Source: Arcobacter sp. (GTDB lineage: Bacteria > Campylobacterota > Campylobacteria > Campylobacterales > Arcobacteraceae). Taken from it: 64,000 bases of DNA. The stretch is taken from positions 160,368 to 224,367 of the forward strand of contig PKUJ01000027.1 of assembly GCA_002869565.1 (NCBI GenBank). Direction: 5' to 3'. Made by a program: the position numbers and the translations under genes. Positions 11,023 to 19,600 of the stretch are shown here, piece by piece (the first letter of the stretch is position 1; each line of letters opens with the position of its first letter). The notes under the pieces are model-generated. The model worked only from the letters and a program-made list of their open reading frames with translations, made no database searches and was not told where the DNA came from.

Positions 11023-11721
11023 TTATTTATTTTCATTATTCCAACGTATTAAAAAATCATTTCTATTATATACTTTTGCCCCCAAATCTATCTTATATTG
11101 AAGTTGAGGATGTCCCAAATTCCAGAAGGTATAGCCATTTTTTTGTAAGTAGTTATTTAATAAAACAAGTTGAAGTTTCCCCCAATTGTTGTATTTTTTT
11201 TCTTTTGTTGTAAAACCACTTAAGGAAGTATAGATTTTGCCCACCTTGTAGCCGATTTCACCACAAATTAGCTGATTTGTTCCTTTTTCACACACTTCTA
11301 CACTAATTAGCTTAAAGTTTTTAATTAGATGTTCATTATTATTTATATTATTTAATATAGCAATATATTCATTTTTCATCCAAGAGTCATTATGATAGTT
11401 TTTTATTCTTTCACATACTTCATTAAAATGGTTATTTACAGAGAAAATATAGTTATTTGTTTTTAATATTTTTGATACCTTTGAGGAAATTTTGATATCT
11501 TTAAAATCTAATATTGCATAGTCAAACTGAATTTCAGGTAGCAGATAGAACTTATTGTTTTTATACATTGAAGTTGTAATGAATCCACATTGTGCAGCTT
11601 TTATATAGAATTCAATGGATAAGTCATCTGTCCAATAGTAGTTTTCTTCTATATTAGGATATATATATTCATTTAGAATAGTATTATTGTTTAAATCATT
11701 TAAAGTAAGATAATAAATAAT
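11023..11721 (-). CDS. Aat-like leucyl/phenylalanyl-tRNA-protein transferase homologue, non-standard start
   Basis: Family members move Leu or Phe from tRNA to N-terminal Arg/Lys of proteins, feeding the N-end rule pathway. An ATG at 11568 gives 181 residues, but the frame stays open upstream to 11730 and encodes clear family sequence (NIEENYYWTDDLSIEFYIKAAQ), matching the DLS-x-AY-x-GxF part of Aat before the LLPEIQFDYAIL segment. The C-terminal part has GEIGYKVGKIYTSLSG and WNLGHPQLQYKIDLGA, like Aat. No ATG, GTG or TTG exists in the extension. AGGGAG at 11732-11727 is followed by two ATT codons at 11721 and 11718. I place the start at ATT 11721. It lies directly behind the ABC exporter stop codon, in the same frame. 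Confidence 0.68.
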   Translation of the reverse strand: MIYYLTLNDLNNNTILNEYIYPNIEENYYWTDDLSIEFYIKAAQCGFITTSMYKNNKFYLLPEIQFDYAILDFKDIKISSKVSKILKTNNYIFSVNNHFNEVCERIKNYHNDSWMKNEYIAILNNINNNEHLIKNFKLISVEVCEKGTNQLICGEIGYKVGKIYTSLSGFTTKEKKYNNWGKLQLVLLNNYLQKNGYTFWNLGHPQLQYKIDLGAKVYNRNDFLIRWNNENK

Positions 11722-11730
11722 AAGAACTCC

Positions 11731-13500
11731 CTATATAAGTTGATTTTTTATAAATTCCAAATAATGACCTTCTTCATCTTCTAGTTCATCATGTGTCCCA
11801 CTTTGAACTATTTTCCCTTCATCTAAAACATATATTTTGTTTGCATTTTTTACTGTACTTAATCTATGTGCAATTGTAATTACTGTTTTATCTTTTAATA
11901 TAGGTTCTAATGCATTAAAAAGCTTTGCCTCAGTGTGAACATCTAGTGCAGAGGTTGATTCATCAAATATCACAACAGATGGATTTGCTATAACCATTCT
12001 TGCTATTGATAACCTTTGTCTTTGTCCTCCACTTAATCTAATCCCATGGCGACCTACAATAGTATTTAGTTTATCACTCATGTTAAATACTGTCTCTTTT
12101 AGTTGAGCTATTTCTAAAGCTTCATATATTTGTTCATCACTTATATTATCATTTCCCATAGTAATATTAAATTTTAGTGTGTTATTAAAAAGTATTGGCA
12201 TTTGAAGAACTAAAAAAAGTTCATCTCTTAAACTTTGCTTATTTATTTTATCTATACTAATATTATTATATTTTATATCTCCATTTTCTTTTGTATAGAA
12301 TCCTGCTATAACTTGTGCTAAGGTCGTTTTCCCACTACCACTTGCTCCAATAAGTGCAATTTTTTCACTTACTTGAATCTCAAAGCTAATATCTTTTAAG
12401 AGTGGCTTATCTTCAGAATAGGAAAAGTTCATATTCTCTAGTTTTATATGAACCCCTTTATTTTGTTTATCTAATAATTCATCTCCATTTGTTTCTGTAT
12501 GAAGTTCTAAAATTTTATTTATTCTTCCAATAGCAGCATTAGCTGTTGTGTAAGAGTATTGCATTGACAAAATATCTTGTACAGGAGTCATTATAAACCA
12601 AATATAGCCAAACATAGCAAACATCATACCAATACTTAAATCACTGTATGCAACCATTACTAGACCGCTAGCTCTTAGTATTTCAAAAGCTACAAGAAAA
12701 ACTGTAAAAGAGAATCTTTCATAAGCGACACTTTTGTAACTATATTCATTTGAAGTTTGTTGAATACGATTTGCTTTATTTATTGAATCATTAAAAAAGT
12801 AGTTTTCTTTATTGCTAGCTTTTATTTGCCCAAATAATTCCAATGATTCGCCTATGTTGTCCTGAAAATCCGCAATTGATTGATTCTCGACTTTTTTTAA
12901 ACTCCCAACTTGTTTTGATATTTTTTTTGAAAGAAGCATTATTATTGGTTGAATAAAAAGTATCATTAATCCTAGAATAGGGTGTATTGCAATCATTACA
13001 ATTGATACTGCAATCAAAGTTAAAACAGAAGCTACAAATTTACTTGCCCCTTTTATAATAAAATCATCAAGAGTATTAACATCTGTTATTAAGTTTGCAG
13101 CAATTGTACCACTTCCAAGACTTTCATATTCATTCATACATACAATTTTTAAATGATTTATTAATTTTTCTCTTATTTTAAAAGTTACATATTTAGAAAT
13201 ACTTGTAAAAATCTTTGTAATAATAACTGTAAAAATAAAATGAATAAGTCTTAACAATATTACAGCAATAGTTACAATAGCAATATAATAAAAAGAATTG
13301 CCAATTCCAAATAGATTATTAATATTGTTTATAAAAAAATCTGGTTTATTTAACAATACTTCATCTACAAGAATTGGAAGCATCAAAGGAATGGGGACAC
13401 TTAATAAAATGGCAATAATAGTTACTATTTGTCCAAGTATTAAGCTCTTTTTTTTATGAAGTAATAATTTCCATATATATTTTAAATTTATTTTTTTCAT
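11731..13500 (-). CDS. ABC exporter, fused permease/ATPase (MsbA-like)
   Basis: A 589-residue half-transporter. Residues 1-310 form six membrane helices of the type I exporter fold. The C-terminal nucleotide-binding domain has Walker A GASGSGKTTL, a Q-loop (LQMP), signature RLSGGQRQRLSIARM, Walker B VVIFDESTSALD and the H-loop IAHRLSTV. It would act as a homodimer to export lipids, peptides or drugs; the substrate is not evident. It is transcribed just upstream of the Aat-like gene, with that gene's ribosome binding site overlapping its stop. Confidence 0.9.
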   Translation of the reverse strand: MKKINLKYIWKLLLHKKKSLILGQIVTIIAILLSVPIPLMLPILVDEVLLNKPDFFINNINNLFGIGNSFYYIAIVTIAVILLRLIHFIFTVIITKIFTSISKYVTFKIREKLINHLKIVCMNEYESLGSGTIAANLITDVNTLDDFIIKGASKFVASVLTLIAVSIVMIAIHPILGLMILFIQPIIMLLSKKISKQVGSLKKVENQSIADFQDNIGESLELFGQIKASNKENYFFNDSINKANRIQQTSNEYSYKSVAYERFSFTVFLVAFEILRASGLVMVAYSDLSIGMMFAMFGYIWFIMTPVQDILSMQYSYTTANAAIGRINKILELHTETNGDELLDKQNKGVHIKLENMNFSYSEDKPLLKDISFEIQVSEKIALIGASGSGKTTLAQVIAGFYTKENGDIKYNNISIDKINKQSLRDELFLVLQMPILFNNTLKFNITMGNDNISDEQIYEALEIAQLKETVFNMSDKLNTIVGRHGIRLSGGQRQRLSIARMVIANPSVVIFDESTSALDVHTEAKLFNALEPILKDKTVITIAHRLSTVKNANKIYVLDEGKIVQSGTHDELEDEEGHYLEFIKNQLI

Positions 13501-13568
13501 TTAGAATCATACTATTTTAGTGTTAATTAGGTCTTTAAAGAGAAAATGTAGATAATAAACAAGTAAAA

Positions 13569-13883
13569 CTATTTACTTGTTTGCTCGCAGATTTCTACTT
13601 TCATTCCCTCATGATAACTACAGTTTAATCCACAAGAGTAATCACCTTTATCTTTTAAACCTAAATTGATAAGCTCTTCTATTGAGGCTTTTTTACACTC
13701 TTCAAGAGATTTATAAATACCAAATTTTTTATTTCTTTTTGTATTACTTTTATCAGGATAAATTAATGAAGTCCATTCTTCTTTACCACTATCTCCACCA
13801 AAACAACCAGTAAATAAAAGGATTGCTAAACTAGCAAGTATAATAGTTTTTTTATTTGTAAGTAGACTTCTATTACTTTTCAT
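13569..13883 (-). CDS. Small cysteine-containing lipoprotein, unknown function
   Basis: A 104-residue protein with a lipoprotein signal peptide: basic N-terminus, hydrophobic stretch and lipobox LFTGC with lipidated Cys27. The mature part is short and soluble and holds four further Cys residues (one in EECKK, two in YSCGLNCSY, one in VEICEQ) that could form disulfides in the periplasm. I recognise no named family. It stands alone, divergent from the DUF1104 gene. Confidence 0.72.
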   Translation of the reverse strand: MKSNRSLLTNKKTIILASLAILLFTGCFGGDSGKEEWTSLIYPDKSNTKRNKKFGIYKSLEECKKASIEELINLGLKDKGDYSCGLNCSYHEGMKVEICEQTSK

Positions 13884-14048
13884 TATATTCTCTCTTTTTA
13901 TTTTTTTATTTGGATTTTAGTATAAATATAGTTTATACCATATAAAAGTATGAAATATTTAGGATTTATATCTTTAAAAGCCCCAAAATATACGATTATT
14001 CTACAATTTTTATGGTATTATTACCTTAACTTATTTACGAGAAAATAT

Positions 14049-14303
14049 ATGATAAAAAACAATACAATCCTGTCAACAGGAAAAAAATTATTAGCAACTT
14101 TATTACTTACAATATTTATTTCACCTCTATTTGCGGTTGATTATTCAGAAATGAGTACACAAGAACTTATTGCGATTATGGGTTATGTAGAAAAAAAGAA
14201 TGTAACAAAATTTAAAAAAGAGTTAAAAAGTAGAGTTGGAACAATGAACCCAAAAGAAAAAGCTAAGTATGAAGAAAATTTAGTAAAATTGAAAGAAAAA
14301 TAA
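14049..14303 (+). CDS. DUF1104 family secreted protein
   Basis: The mature sequence YSEMSTQELIAIMGYVEKKN and its FKKELKSRVGTMNPKEKAKY segment match the DUF1104 domain known in Campylobacterota. I start at ATG 14049 (MIKNNTILSTGKKLLATLLL), which gives a clean Sec signal peptide ending at SPLFA and an 84-residue precursor. An ATG at 13950 would add 33 residues of unlikely sequence. The gene is 6 bp upstream of the response regulator and is probably co-transcribed. In this group DUF1104 genes often sit beside two-component systems; a sensing or stress role is inferred only. Confidence 0.78.
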   Translation: MIKNNTILSTGKKLLATLLLTIFISPLFAVDYSEMSTQELIAIMGYVEKKNVTKFKKELKSRVGTMNPKEKAKYEENLVKLKEK

Positions 14304-14309
14304 ATATTT

Positions 14310-14981
14310 ATGAAAACAAAATTATTACTTTTAGAAGATGATTTAACACTTAGTGAAACAGTTGTAGATTATTTTGAAGAAGAAGGCTTTGAAGTTCTTG
14401 CTGTGTATGATGGTGATGAAGCTCAAGAAGTTATATATGAAAATAAATTTGATCTTTTTTTATTTGATGTAAATGTTCCTTCTATGAATGGTTTTGAACT
14501 TTTAAAAACTGTAAGAAAAGAAGGTAATACAACTCCTGCAATATTTATTACTTCTTTAAATTCAATGTCTTCATTAGAAGAGGGATTTGAAAGTGGCTGT
14601 GATGATTATATAAGAAAACCATTTGAGTTAAAAGAATTACTTTTAAGAGTGCAAACAATTATTAAAAGAGAGTTTTCAAATAATAAAGAGAGTATTGTCA
14701 AAATTGATGAAAATATAAGTTTCGATACAACATCTAATGAGTTAATAAAAGATGGTGAAATAGTGGCTTTAAATTTTAAAGAACAAAAATTGTTGAAGTT
14801 TTTTTTACAAAATAAAGACGAACTTTTAATTCATGATCGAATATATGATTTTGTATGGGATTATGATGAACAGTATAGTGATAATTCACTACGAACATAT
14901 ATTAAAAACTTGAGAAAAGTTTTAGGGAAAGATAGAATTGTTAGTCTTAAAAAGCTTGGATATCGATTTAACACAAAGTGA
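14310..14981 (+). CDS. OmpR-family response regulator
   Basis: A 223-residue two-domain regulator. The receiver (1-118) has the acidic pair in LLLEDD, the phospho-acceptor Asp in LFLFDVNVPSMNG, the Thr/Ser in FITS and the Lys in IRKPFELKEL. The C-terminal winged helix (about 128-223) ends RTYIKNLRKVLGKDRI and LGYRF. It overlaps the kinase gene by 44 bp, so the two are translationally coupled. Likely targets include the nearby cytochrome genes, one of which has an 11-bp-phased direct repeat in its upstream region. Confidence 0.93.
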   Translation: MKTKLLLLEDDLTLSETVVDYFEEEGFEVLAVYDGDEAQEVIYENKFDLFLFDVNVPSMNGFELLKTVRKEGNTTPAIFITSLNSMSSLEEGFESGCDDYIRKPFELKELLLRVQTIIKREFSNNKESIVKIDENISFDTTSNELIKDGEIVALNFKEQKLLKFFLQNKDELLIHDRIYDFVWDYDEQYSDNSLRTYIKNLRKVLGKDRIVSLKKLGYRFNTK

Positions 14982-16071
14982 GAAACGAACTCTTTTCGGT
15001 TTTCTCTCTTTATACTCTTTTTTTACAATAGTTATACTATTTTTTATATCATTTTTATATTTTACTTTTCAAAAAGATCTAATGCTGCAAGAAAAACGAC
15101 TTATGATGCAGGAATATTCAAATGATTTAATTTTTAGACTAAAAGATTTACATATCAACTTTGATAAATACAAATTTTACCCAAGAGATGAAAAGTTTAA
15201 TTCTGCAATATATGATAGTGATAAAAAACTTATCTTTTCTACTTTAGAATCTGATGATGTAAAGCTTAATAAGGTTACATATATAACAAATTCAAAGATT
15301 CATTTTATTGAAGAGCCAGAATCTTATTATCTAGGAGCAAAGTATGTAGTACTTGAAGTTTCAGATGATTTGAAGTGGTTAGAAAAATTAAAAAAAGAGA
15401 TATTTATATTTGTTGTGATTGCTTTCTTTTTTATGACTTTTTTGGGATATTTCCTCTTAAAAGTATTTCTAAAACCTATGAAAGATGCTTTACATCTACT
15501 TGATAGGTTTATTAAAGATACAACCCATGAATTAAATACGCCAATTTCAGCAATCATATCAAATGTAGAGATGATTGATACTGATTCTTTAGATGAAAAA
15601 ATGGCAAGAAAAATTAAAAGAATAGATATAGGTGCTAAAACTATTTCAAATATATATGAAGATTTGACTTTTTTAACTTTGGATAATAAAATTATCTCTC
15701 AAAATGAGTATTTAGATTTAACAAAGATTGTAAATCAAAGAGTAGAGTATTTTAAAACTCTTGAAGATGTTAAAAAAATCAAATTTGAAATAATGGTAGA
15801 TGAAGATGTAATAATATTTTGTGATAGTAAAAAGATTTCAAAAGTTATTGATAACCTTTTATCTAATGCAATTAAATATAATAAAGTAAAAGGAAAAATT
15901 CTTGTTACTTTAAAAGAAAACTATTTATCTATAGAAGATACAGGAAAAGGTATGTCTTCAGATCAAATATCTCAATTATTTCAAAGATATATGCGTTTTG
16001 ATAAGAGTGTAGGTGGGTTTGGTATTGGATTAAATATTGTTTCTATAATTGCAAAAGAGTACAATTTATAA
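14938..16071 (+). CDS. Sensor histidine kinase, C-terminus cut by an in-frame TAA
   Basis: A 377-residue membrane kinase: two membrane helices (about 20-44 and 150-172) around a small periplasmic domain, H-box DTTHELNTPISAI, N-box DNLLSNAIKYNK, G1 EDTGKGMS, F-box LFQRYMRF and G2 GGFGIGLNIV. It starts at TTG 14938 behind AGGGAAAG. The frame stops at TAA 16069-16071 but stays open afterwards for 19 sense codons (INVSSELKVGTKMEVTWQD) to a TAA at 16129. That tail is exactly the family C-terminus, so the first TAA most simply replaces AAA (Lys). The catalytic motifs remain; only the last strand is lost. It pairs with the overlapping response regulator. Confidence 0.88.
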   Translation: MLVLKSLDIDLTQSEKRTLFGFLSLYSFFTIVILFFISFLYFTFQKDLMLQEKRLMMQEYSNDLIFRLKDLHINFDKYKFYPRDEKFNSAIYDSDKKLIFSTLESDDVKLNKVTYITNSKIHFIEEPESYYLGAKYVVLEVSDDLKWLEKLKKEIFIFVVIAFFFMTFLGYFLLKVFLKPMKDALHLLDRFIKDTTHELNTPISAIISNVEMIDTDSLDEKMARKIKRIDIGAKTISNIYEDLTFLTLDNKIISQNEYLDLTKIVNQRVEYFKTLEDVKKIKFEIMVDEDVIIFCDSKKISKVIDNLLSNAIKYNKVKGKILVTLKENYLSIEDTGKGMSSDQISQLFQRYMRFDKSVGGFGIGLNIVSIIAKEYNL

Positions 16072-16118
16072 ATTAATGTAAGTTCAGAGCTTAAAGTTGG
16101 AACAAAAATGGAAGTAAC

Positions 16119-16448
16119 ATGGCAAGACTAATTTTTTCGTTTATTATTTTATTAAGTAGTTTAAATGCAAATTCATATAAAAATGATTGTTTAAAATGTC
16201 ATAATAAACTTCCTGTATCAATTGATAAGTATTTTTACAGATATTTATTAAAATATAGTAGTGAACGCAGTGTAAAAGAGGCTATGACAAATTACTTAAA
16301 GGAACCAAGTAAAGATACAACTATTATGCCTAAAGCTTTTATTAATAGATTTGGTATTAAAAAAGCTACAAAATTAAATGACAAACAACTTCACGAAGCA
16401 TTAGATTTCTATTGGGAAAAATATAAAGTTTTTGGTAAATTAAAATAA
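16119..16448 (+). CDS. Small c-type cytochrome, monohaem
   Basis: A 109-residue precursor with a signal peptide (LIFSFIILLSSLNA) and one haem-binding CLKCH motif near residue 25. A Met suitable as distal ligand is in TTIMPKAFINRF. Much of the C-terminal half is charged and helical (LNDKQLHEALDFYWEKYK). It would sit in the periplasm as an electron carrier or haem sensor. Its ATG overlaps the ancestral end of the histidine kinase frame by 13 bases, which links it to the two-component operon. Confidence 0.78.
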   Translation: MARLIFSFIILLSSLNANSYKNDCLKCHNKLPVSIDKYFYRYLLKYSSERSVKEAMTNYLKEPSKDTTIMPKAFINRFGIKKATKLNDKQLHEALDFYWEKYKVFGKLK

Positions 16449-16468
16449 CTTGTAAATTTTTATAAATA

Positions 16469-16490
16469 CTTCCACAATCGCTTCACAATT
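16469..16490 (+). promoter_or_regulatory. Direct repeat upstream of the cytochrome c553 gene
   Basis: CTTCCACAATCG followed by CTTCACAATTAG; the ACAAT cores are 11 bp apart. Tandem half-sites with helical spacing are typical of OmpR-family regulators. A TTTATACTT segment at about 16495 could be the -10 element of the cytochrome promoter. The nearby response regulator is the obvious candidate; this is inference. Confidence 0.35.
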
Positions 16491-16529
16491 AGATTTTATA
16501 CTTCTTTCATAACAATTAAGGAGTATAAA

Positions 16530-16832
16530 ATGAAAACTACAAAAATCTTAACAGGCTTACTAATCTTAGGAGCAACATCACTTTTTGCAGCTGATGGTGC
16601 AGGAATTTATAAATCATGTGCTGGATGTCATGGTGCAAATGCAGAAAAACCTGCTTTAGGAAAATCAGAAGTTATAAAAGGTTGGGATGCAGCTAAAATT
16701 GAATCAGCATTAAAAGGTTATAAAGATGGCTCTTATGGTAAAGCTATGAAAGGTGTGATGAAAGGTCAAGTTGCAAGATTAACTGATGAAGATATTAAAG
16801 CTGTATCTGCTCATATTTCAGCCTTAAAATAA
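16530..16832 (+). CDS. Cytochrome c553, class I
   Basis: A 100-residue precursor with signal peptide (ILTGLLILGATSLFA), a CAGCH haem motif at residues 30-34 and the family pattern GYKDGSYGKAMKGVMKGQ with the distal Met. This is the soluble periplasmic electron carrier type common in Campylobacterota, linking the bc1 complex to terminal oxidases. The ATG follows TAAGGAGTATAAA. A close relative is encoded at 29259-29534; the two share the GYKDGSYG-x-MKGVMK core. Confidence 0.92.
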   Translation: MKTTKILTGLLILGATSLFAADGAGIYKSCAGCHGANAEKPALGKSEVIKGWDAAKIESALKGYKDGSYGKAMKGVMKGQVARLTDEDIKAVSAHISALK

Positions 16833-16882
16833 GTAATGCCAAATAGAACTAGCCTTTTGTTAGTTTTAGAAAGGATATAATA

Positions 16883-17437
16883 ATGAAAAATATATTTTTA
16901 ATAGTAATATTATCTGTAAGTTCTCTATTTGCAGGTGGTGATAGGTTTAAAGATTTTGCAAGAGTAAAGTATAGTGAACCAATATATGAATATGTCTATG
17001 ATAGAAACTATAGACAAGAGTGTAGGGAAGTTAGATATAAAGTAAAAGTTAGAAATTATGATGATGGATATTATTCTTCTAATTATAATAATAATTTAGG
17101 CGTTGATACTCTTATTGGTACAGCTGCAGGCGCAGTAATAGGGAGTCAAATAGGACGTGGAAATGGGAGAGTTGCAGCTCAAATAGTTGGTGGATTATTA
17201 GGTGCAAAAGTTGCCCATGAAATGAGAAATAATTATAAACCAAATCATCGATATAATAAAAGTCGTGATGATTATAGATATGAAACAAGAACAGAATGTT
17301 ATGATAAACCTAATAGAACAAAAAGAAAAATGATTACTGGGTATAAAAACTATTTTGTTTATAACGGTGTAGAACACTATAAAATCACAGATAGACCTAA
17401 AAGAAAAATTAGAATAACTCACTCAATAAATTTTTAG
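16883..17437 (+). CDS. Glycine-zipper 2TM-domain envelope protein
   Basis: A 184-residue secreted protein: signal peptide to about residue 18, then a Tyr/Arg-rich region, then a glycine zipper (LIGTAAGAVIGSQIGRGNGR and VGGLLGAKVAHEM, about residues 76-113) of the Rickettsia 17-kDa/YcfJ type that inserts into membranes, then a basic Tyr-rich tail with Cys. The ATG follows GAAAGGATATAATA. Exact role unknown; the family is tied to outer-membrane or stress functions. Confidence 0.75.
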   Translation: MKNIFLIVILSVSSLFAGGDRFKDFARVKYSEPIYEYVYDRNYRQECREVRYKVKVRNYDDGYYSSNYNNNLGVDTLIGTAAGAVIGSQIGRGNGRVAAQIVGGLLGAKVAHEMRNNYKPNHRYNKSRDDYRYETRTECYDKPNRTKRKMITGYKNYFVYNGVEHYKITDRPKRKIRITHSINF

Positions 17438-17466
17438 ACTAAAGTCATTTGACTTTAGTCTTTTCT
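17437..17466. terminator. Bidirectional terminator between glycine-zipper gene and flagellin
   Basis: A 10-bp perfect stem GACTAAAGTC/GACTTTAGTC with a 4-base loop, followed by TTTTCTTTTT. It lies between two convergent genes and can serve both. Confidence 0.85.
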
Positions 17467-17468
17467 TT

Positions 17469-18299
17469 TTATGATAATAATCTTGATACTATATTTTGAT
17501 TTATATTATTTGATTGAGCTGCACCAAATGCACCAATCTGTGCTAATATATTTTGTTTACCAAAATTTGCAACTTCTTGTGCATAATTAACTTCTGAAAT
17601 AACAGATGCAGCACCTGTTGTTTGTGAATATTGTGCCAATAAGTTTTCTGATGAACTTTGCAGTTGATTTTGAGTGGAACCTAATTCTGCACGAAAAGAA
17701 TTTACAGTAGTAATTGCATTATCAACTGTTTCTAAATATCCTCTTGCATCTGCTGATGTAAAAGTTTCAATATCTTGATTTAATAAAGCAGTTAGTCCTG
17801 TACCTTGAGTGTTTGATTGTATTGATCCAGATTCTATTATATCACCTGAACTTTCTCCTGCTTGAAATTGTAAAGCTTGTGTAGCAGAAGTATCATTAAA
17901 TCCATTTTGAAGTAAAGTTTGTCCATTATAATTTGTACTATTTGCAATATTATCAAAGTTTTCAAGCAAATCTTTTATTTCTGTTATAAGGGCTTTTCTT
18001 CCATCTTGAGATGTAGTGTCTGTTGAAGCTTGGAGAAGTTTCTCTTTCACTTGATCTAATATACTTGATTGTTCTTTAATAGCTTGGTCACCAATTTGTA
18101 AAGAGGCAATTCCACTATTTACATTATCAATTGATTGAGAAATACCACTTGCTTGAGCATTTAGATTATCAGATATTGCTAATCCCGAAGCATTGTCTGC
18201 TGCACTATTGATACTTGATCCTGTAGCAATTCTATTTAAAGCTTGATTAGCATTTAAATATGCATTTTGATCTAACTGAATATTATTATTTATTTGCAT
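17469..18299 (-). CDS. Flagellin, short form
   Basis: Structural filament protein, exported by the flagellar type III system. The 276-residue product has the conserved N-terminal D0/D1 (QALNRIATGSSINSAADNAS) and C-terminal D1/D0 (AELGSTQNQLQSS, NILAQIGAFGAAQSNNINQN) helices. The hypervariable D2/D3 domains are nearly absent, as is usual in Arcobacter. The ATG follows AAAGGAGTAAGCA. I see no convincing sigma-28 or sigma-54 promoter upstream. Only one flagellin copy is in the window. Confidence 0.95.
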   Translation of the reverse strand: MQINNNIQLDQNAYLNANQALNRIATGSSINSAADNASGLAISDNLNAQASGISQSIDNVNSGIASLQIGDQAIKEQSSILDQVKEKLLQASTDTTSQDGRKALITEIKDLLENFDNIANSTNYNGQTLLQNGFNDTSATQALQFQAGESSGDIIESGSIQSNTQGTGLTALLNQDIETFTSADARGYLETVDNAITTVNSFRAELGSTQNQLQSSSENLLAQYSQTTGAASVISEVNYAQEVANFGKQNILAQIGAFGAAQSNNINQNIVSRLLS

Positions 18300-18415
18300 T
18301 GCTTACTCCTTTTGGAAGCATATGTAATAATTTTATTACTTTTTGGTTTAAAAAATTATTAATAGGAGAAATTAGTTTTAAAGGAGACTTATTTTTTATA
18401 ATTTAAATTTTAAAG

Positions 18416-18501
18416 TGGTAGCCGAGACGGGAGTCGAACCCGTACTTCCATAGGAAACCAGATTTTGAATCTAGCGTCTATACCAATTTCACCACTCGGC
18501 C
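18416..18501 (-). tRNA. tRNA-Leu (CAA)
   Basis: An 86-nt minus-strand tRNA with a long variable arm, as in tRNA-Leu. The acceptor stem pairs GGCCGAG with CTCGGCT, the T-loop contains GGTTCGACTCC and the CCA end is encoded. The anticodon loop TTCAAAA gives anticodon CAA, reading UUG. Confidence 0.96.
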
Positions 18502-18516
18502 ATTCTTTATTGCATT

Positions 18517-18553
18517 AAAAAAGGACCCATCCAAGGATGAGCCCTTTTTTTAT
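18517..18553 (-). terminator. Terminator of the HU gene
   Basis: A GC-rich stem GGGCTCATCC/GGATGGGTCC (minus-strand sense, two G-U pairs) is flanked by A-run and T-run, right after the hup stop codon. Confidence 0.8.
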
Positions 18554-18568
18554 GTTAGGAAAAGGTAA

Positions 18569-18847
18569 TTATTTACCTGATACTGCTTCTTTTAAAGCTT
18601 TTCCAACTTTGAATTTTGCAACAGTTGTAGCTGGTACGTTAACAGTTTTGTCTGTACCTGGAACTTTTGCAGTTCTAGCTGCTCTTGCAGCAGTACTAAA
18701 AGTACCAAAACCGATAAAACTAACAGTCTCTTTTTTTACTAAAGTTTCTGTAACTGTTTCTAAAACTGCATCTACTGCACCCTTAGCGTCTTTTTTTGAT
18801 AAACCTGCTTTTGCAGCAACTGCGTCGATAAATTCAGCTTTGTTCAT
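18569..18847 (-). CDS. hup: HU-family nucleoid DNA-binding protein
   Basis: A 92-residue protein with the HU signature: MNKAEFIDAVAAKAGLSKKDA, the GFGTFSTAARAAR beta segment and the arm ending before AKFKVGKALKEAV. It bends and compacts DNA. The arm carries PGTDKTVNVPATT in place of the more usual NP-x-TGE, so it is slightly atypical. The ATG follows AAGGAGTTCATCA. Single gene with its own terminator. Confidence 0.95.
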   Translation of the reverse strand: MNKAEFIDAVAAKAGLSKKDAKGAVDAVLETVTETLVKKETVSFIGFGTFSTAARAARTAKVPGTDKTVNVPATTVAKFKVGKALKEAVSGK

Positions 18848-18960
18848 TGATGAACTCCTTGTGTAAGATTAAATTTAGTAAACTTTATAGTATTTAAGCT
18901 TTAAAATAGCTAAAATTAGGGGGCTTATAGTATAAAAGTATCTAAAAATGAGGCTTTTTA

Positions 18961-19539
18961 TTATTTAAATGATGATTTTATGCTTAAAAGCCTACAAGAG
19001 TTTTCTAAAATGGCTACTCTTTTTACTAAATTATTTATGTCCCGATCATAAACATATGTACCAATTCCTTTGATTACCATTGAATGAGATTCTGATTCTT
19101 TTAAATATTTTGTAATTTCTAGAGCATTTCTATCATACCAAGTATTAAAATCGCCAGGATCATATATAGGTACTTTACCAAAAGTAGTTTTTCCAAAAAA
19201 ATCATTTAGTATAATTTCATTATGTTCAAAAGTATAAGCAGTTGTATATATTGGTACACCAAATGCTATGTATTTTGCTTCATGGATGTTATTATAAATT
19301 GTTGAATGAATATGTGCTTCAATACTTGCAATTTTCCATCTATAATCTTGTTTGTTCATATTTAATGTACAAAAAGAGTTTTCACTCATTTCATCAAAAA
19401 TTGCATCGGCAGTATTTATAATAAAAGAAGTATGGTCCACTTTTGCTGATATAGCGCCATGATAAATCCCGAAGAAATTTTTTCTAAACATTGTTAATGA
19501 AAGGGCACTCAATAATTTCACTGTACTTTTATCAATCAT
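18961..19539 (-). CDS. Class II aldolase/adducin-like protein
   Basis: A 192-residue protein with the class II aldolase/adducin N-terminal fold: FFGIYHGAISAKVD near the start, the metal site EAHIHSTIYNN near residue 95 and the SHSMVIKGIGTYVYDRD segment that normally contributes a further His. The family includes zinc-dependent sugar-phosphate aldolases and non-enzymatic adducin-like members. The substrate cannot be told. It is divergent from rsmH, with an AAGG sequence 10 bases before the ATG. Confidence 0.75.
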   Translation of the reverse strand: MIDKSTVKLLSALSLTMFRKNFFGIYHGAISAKVDHTSFIINTADAIFDEMSENSFCTLNMNKQDYRWKIASIEAHIHSTIYNNIHEAKYIAFGVPIYTTAYTFEHNEIILNDFFGKTTFGKVPIYDPGDFNTWYDRNALEITKYLKESESHSMVIKGIGTYVYDRDINNLVKRVAILENSCRLLSIKSSFK

Positions 19540-19600
19540 TTTAAAAAACCTTAAATACTTTTTTGGGTATTATATATTAATTTTAATAAGGACTATTTTA

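Noticed and set aside
10992-11032. AT-only inverted repeat (AATAAATAATTTTT with its complement) after the Aat-like gene
   Set aside because: A stem of only A/T in such AT-rich DNA is weak evidence; it may act as a terminator but I do not call it.
18537-18866. 109-residue plus-strand ORF opposite the HU gene
   Set aside because: It is the antisense of hup, rich in Ala/Val/Thr from mirrored codons; the minus strand has the real gene with ribosome binding site and terminator.
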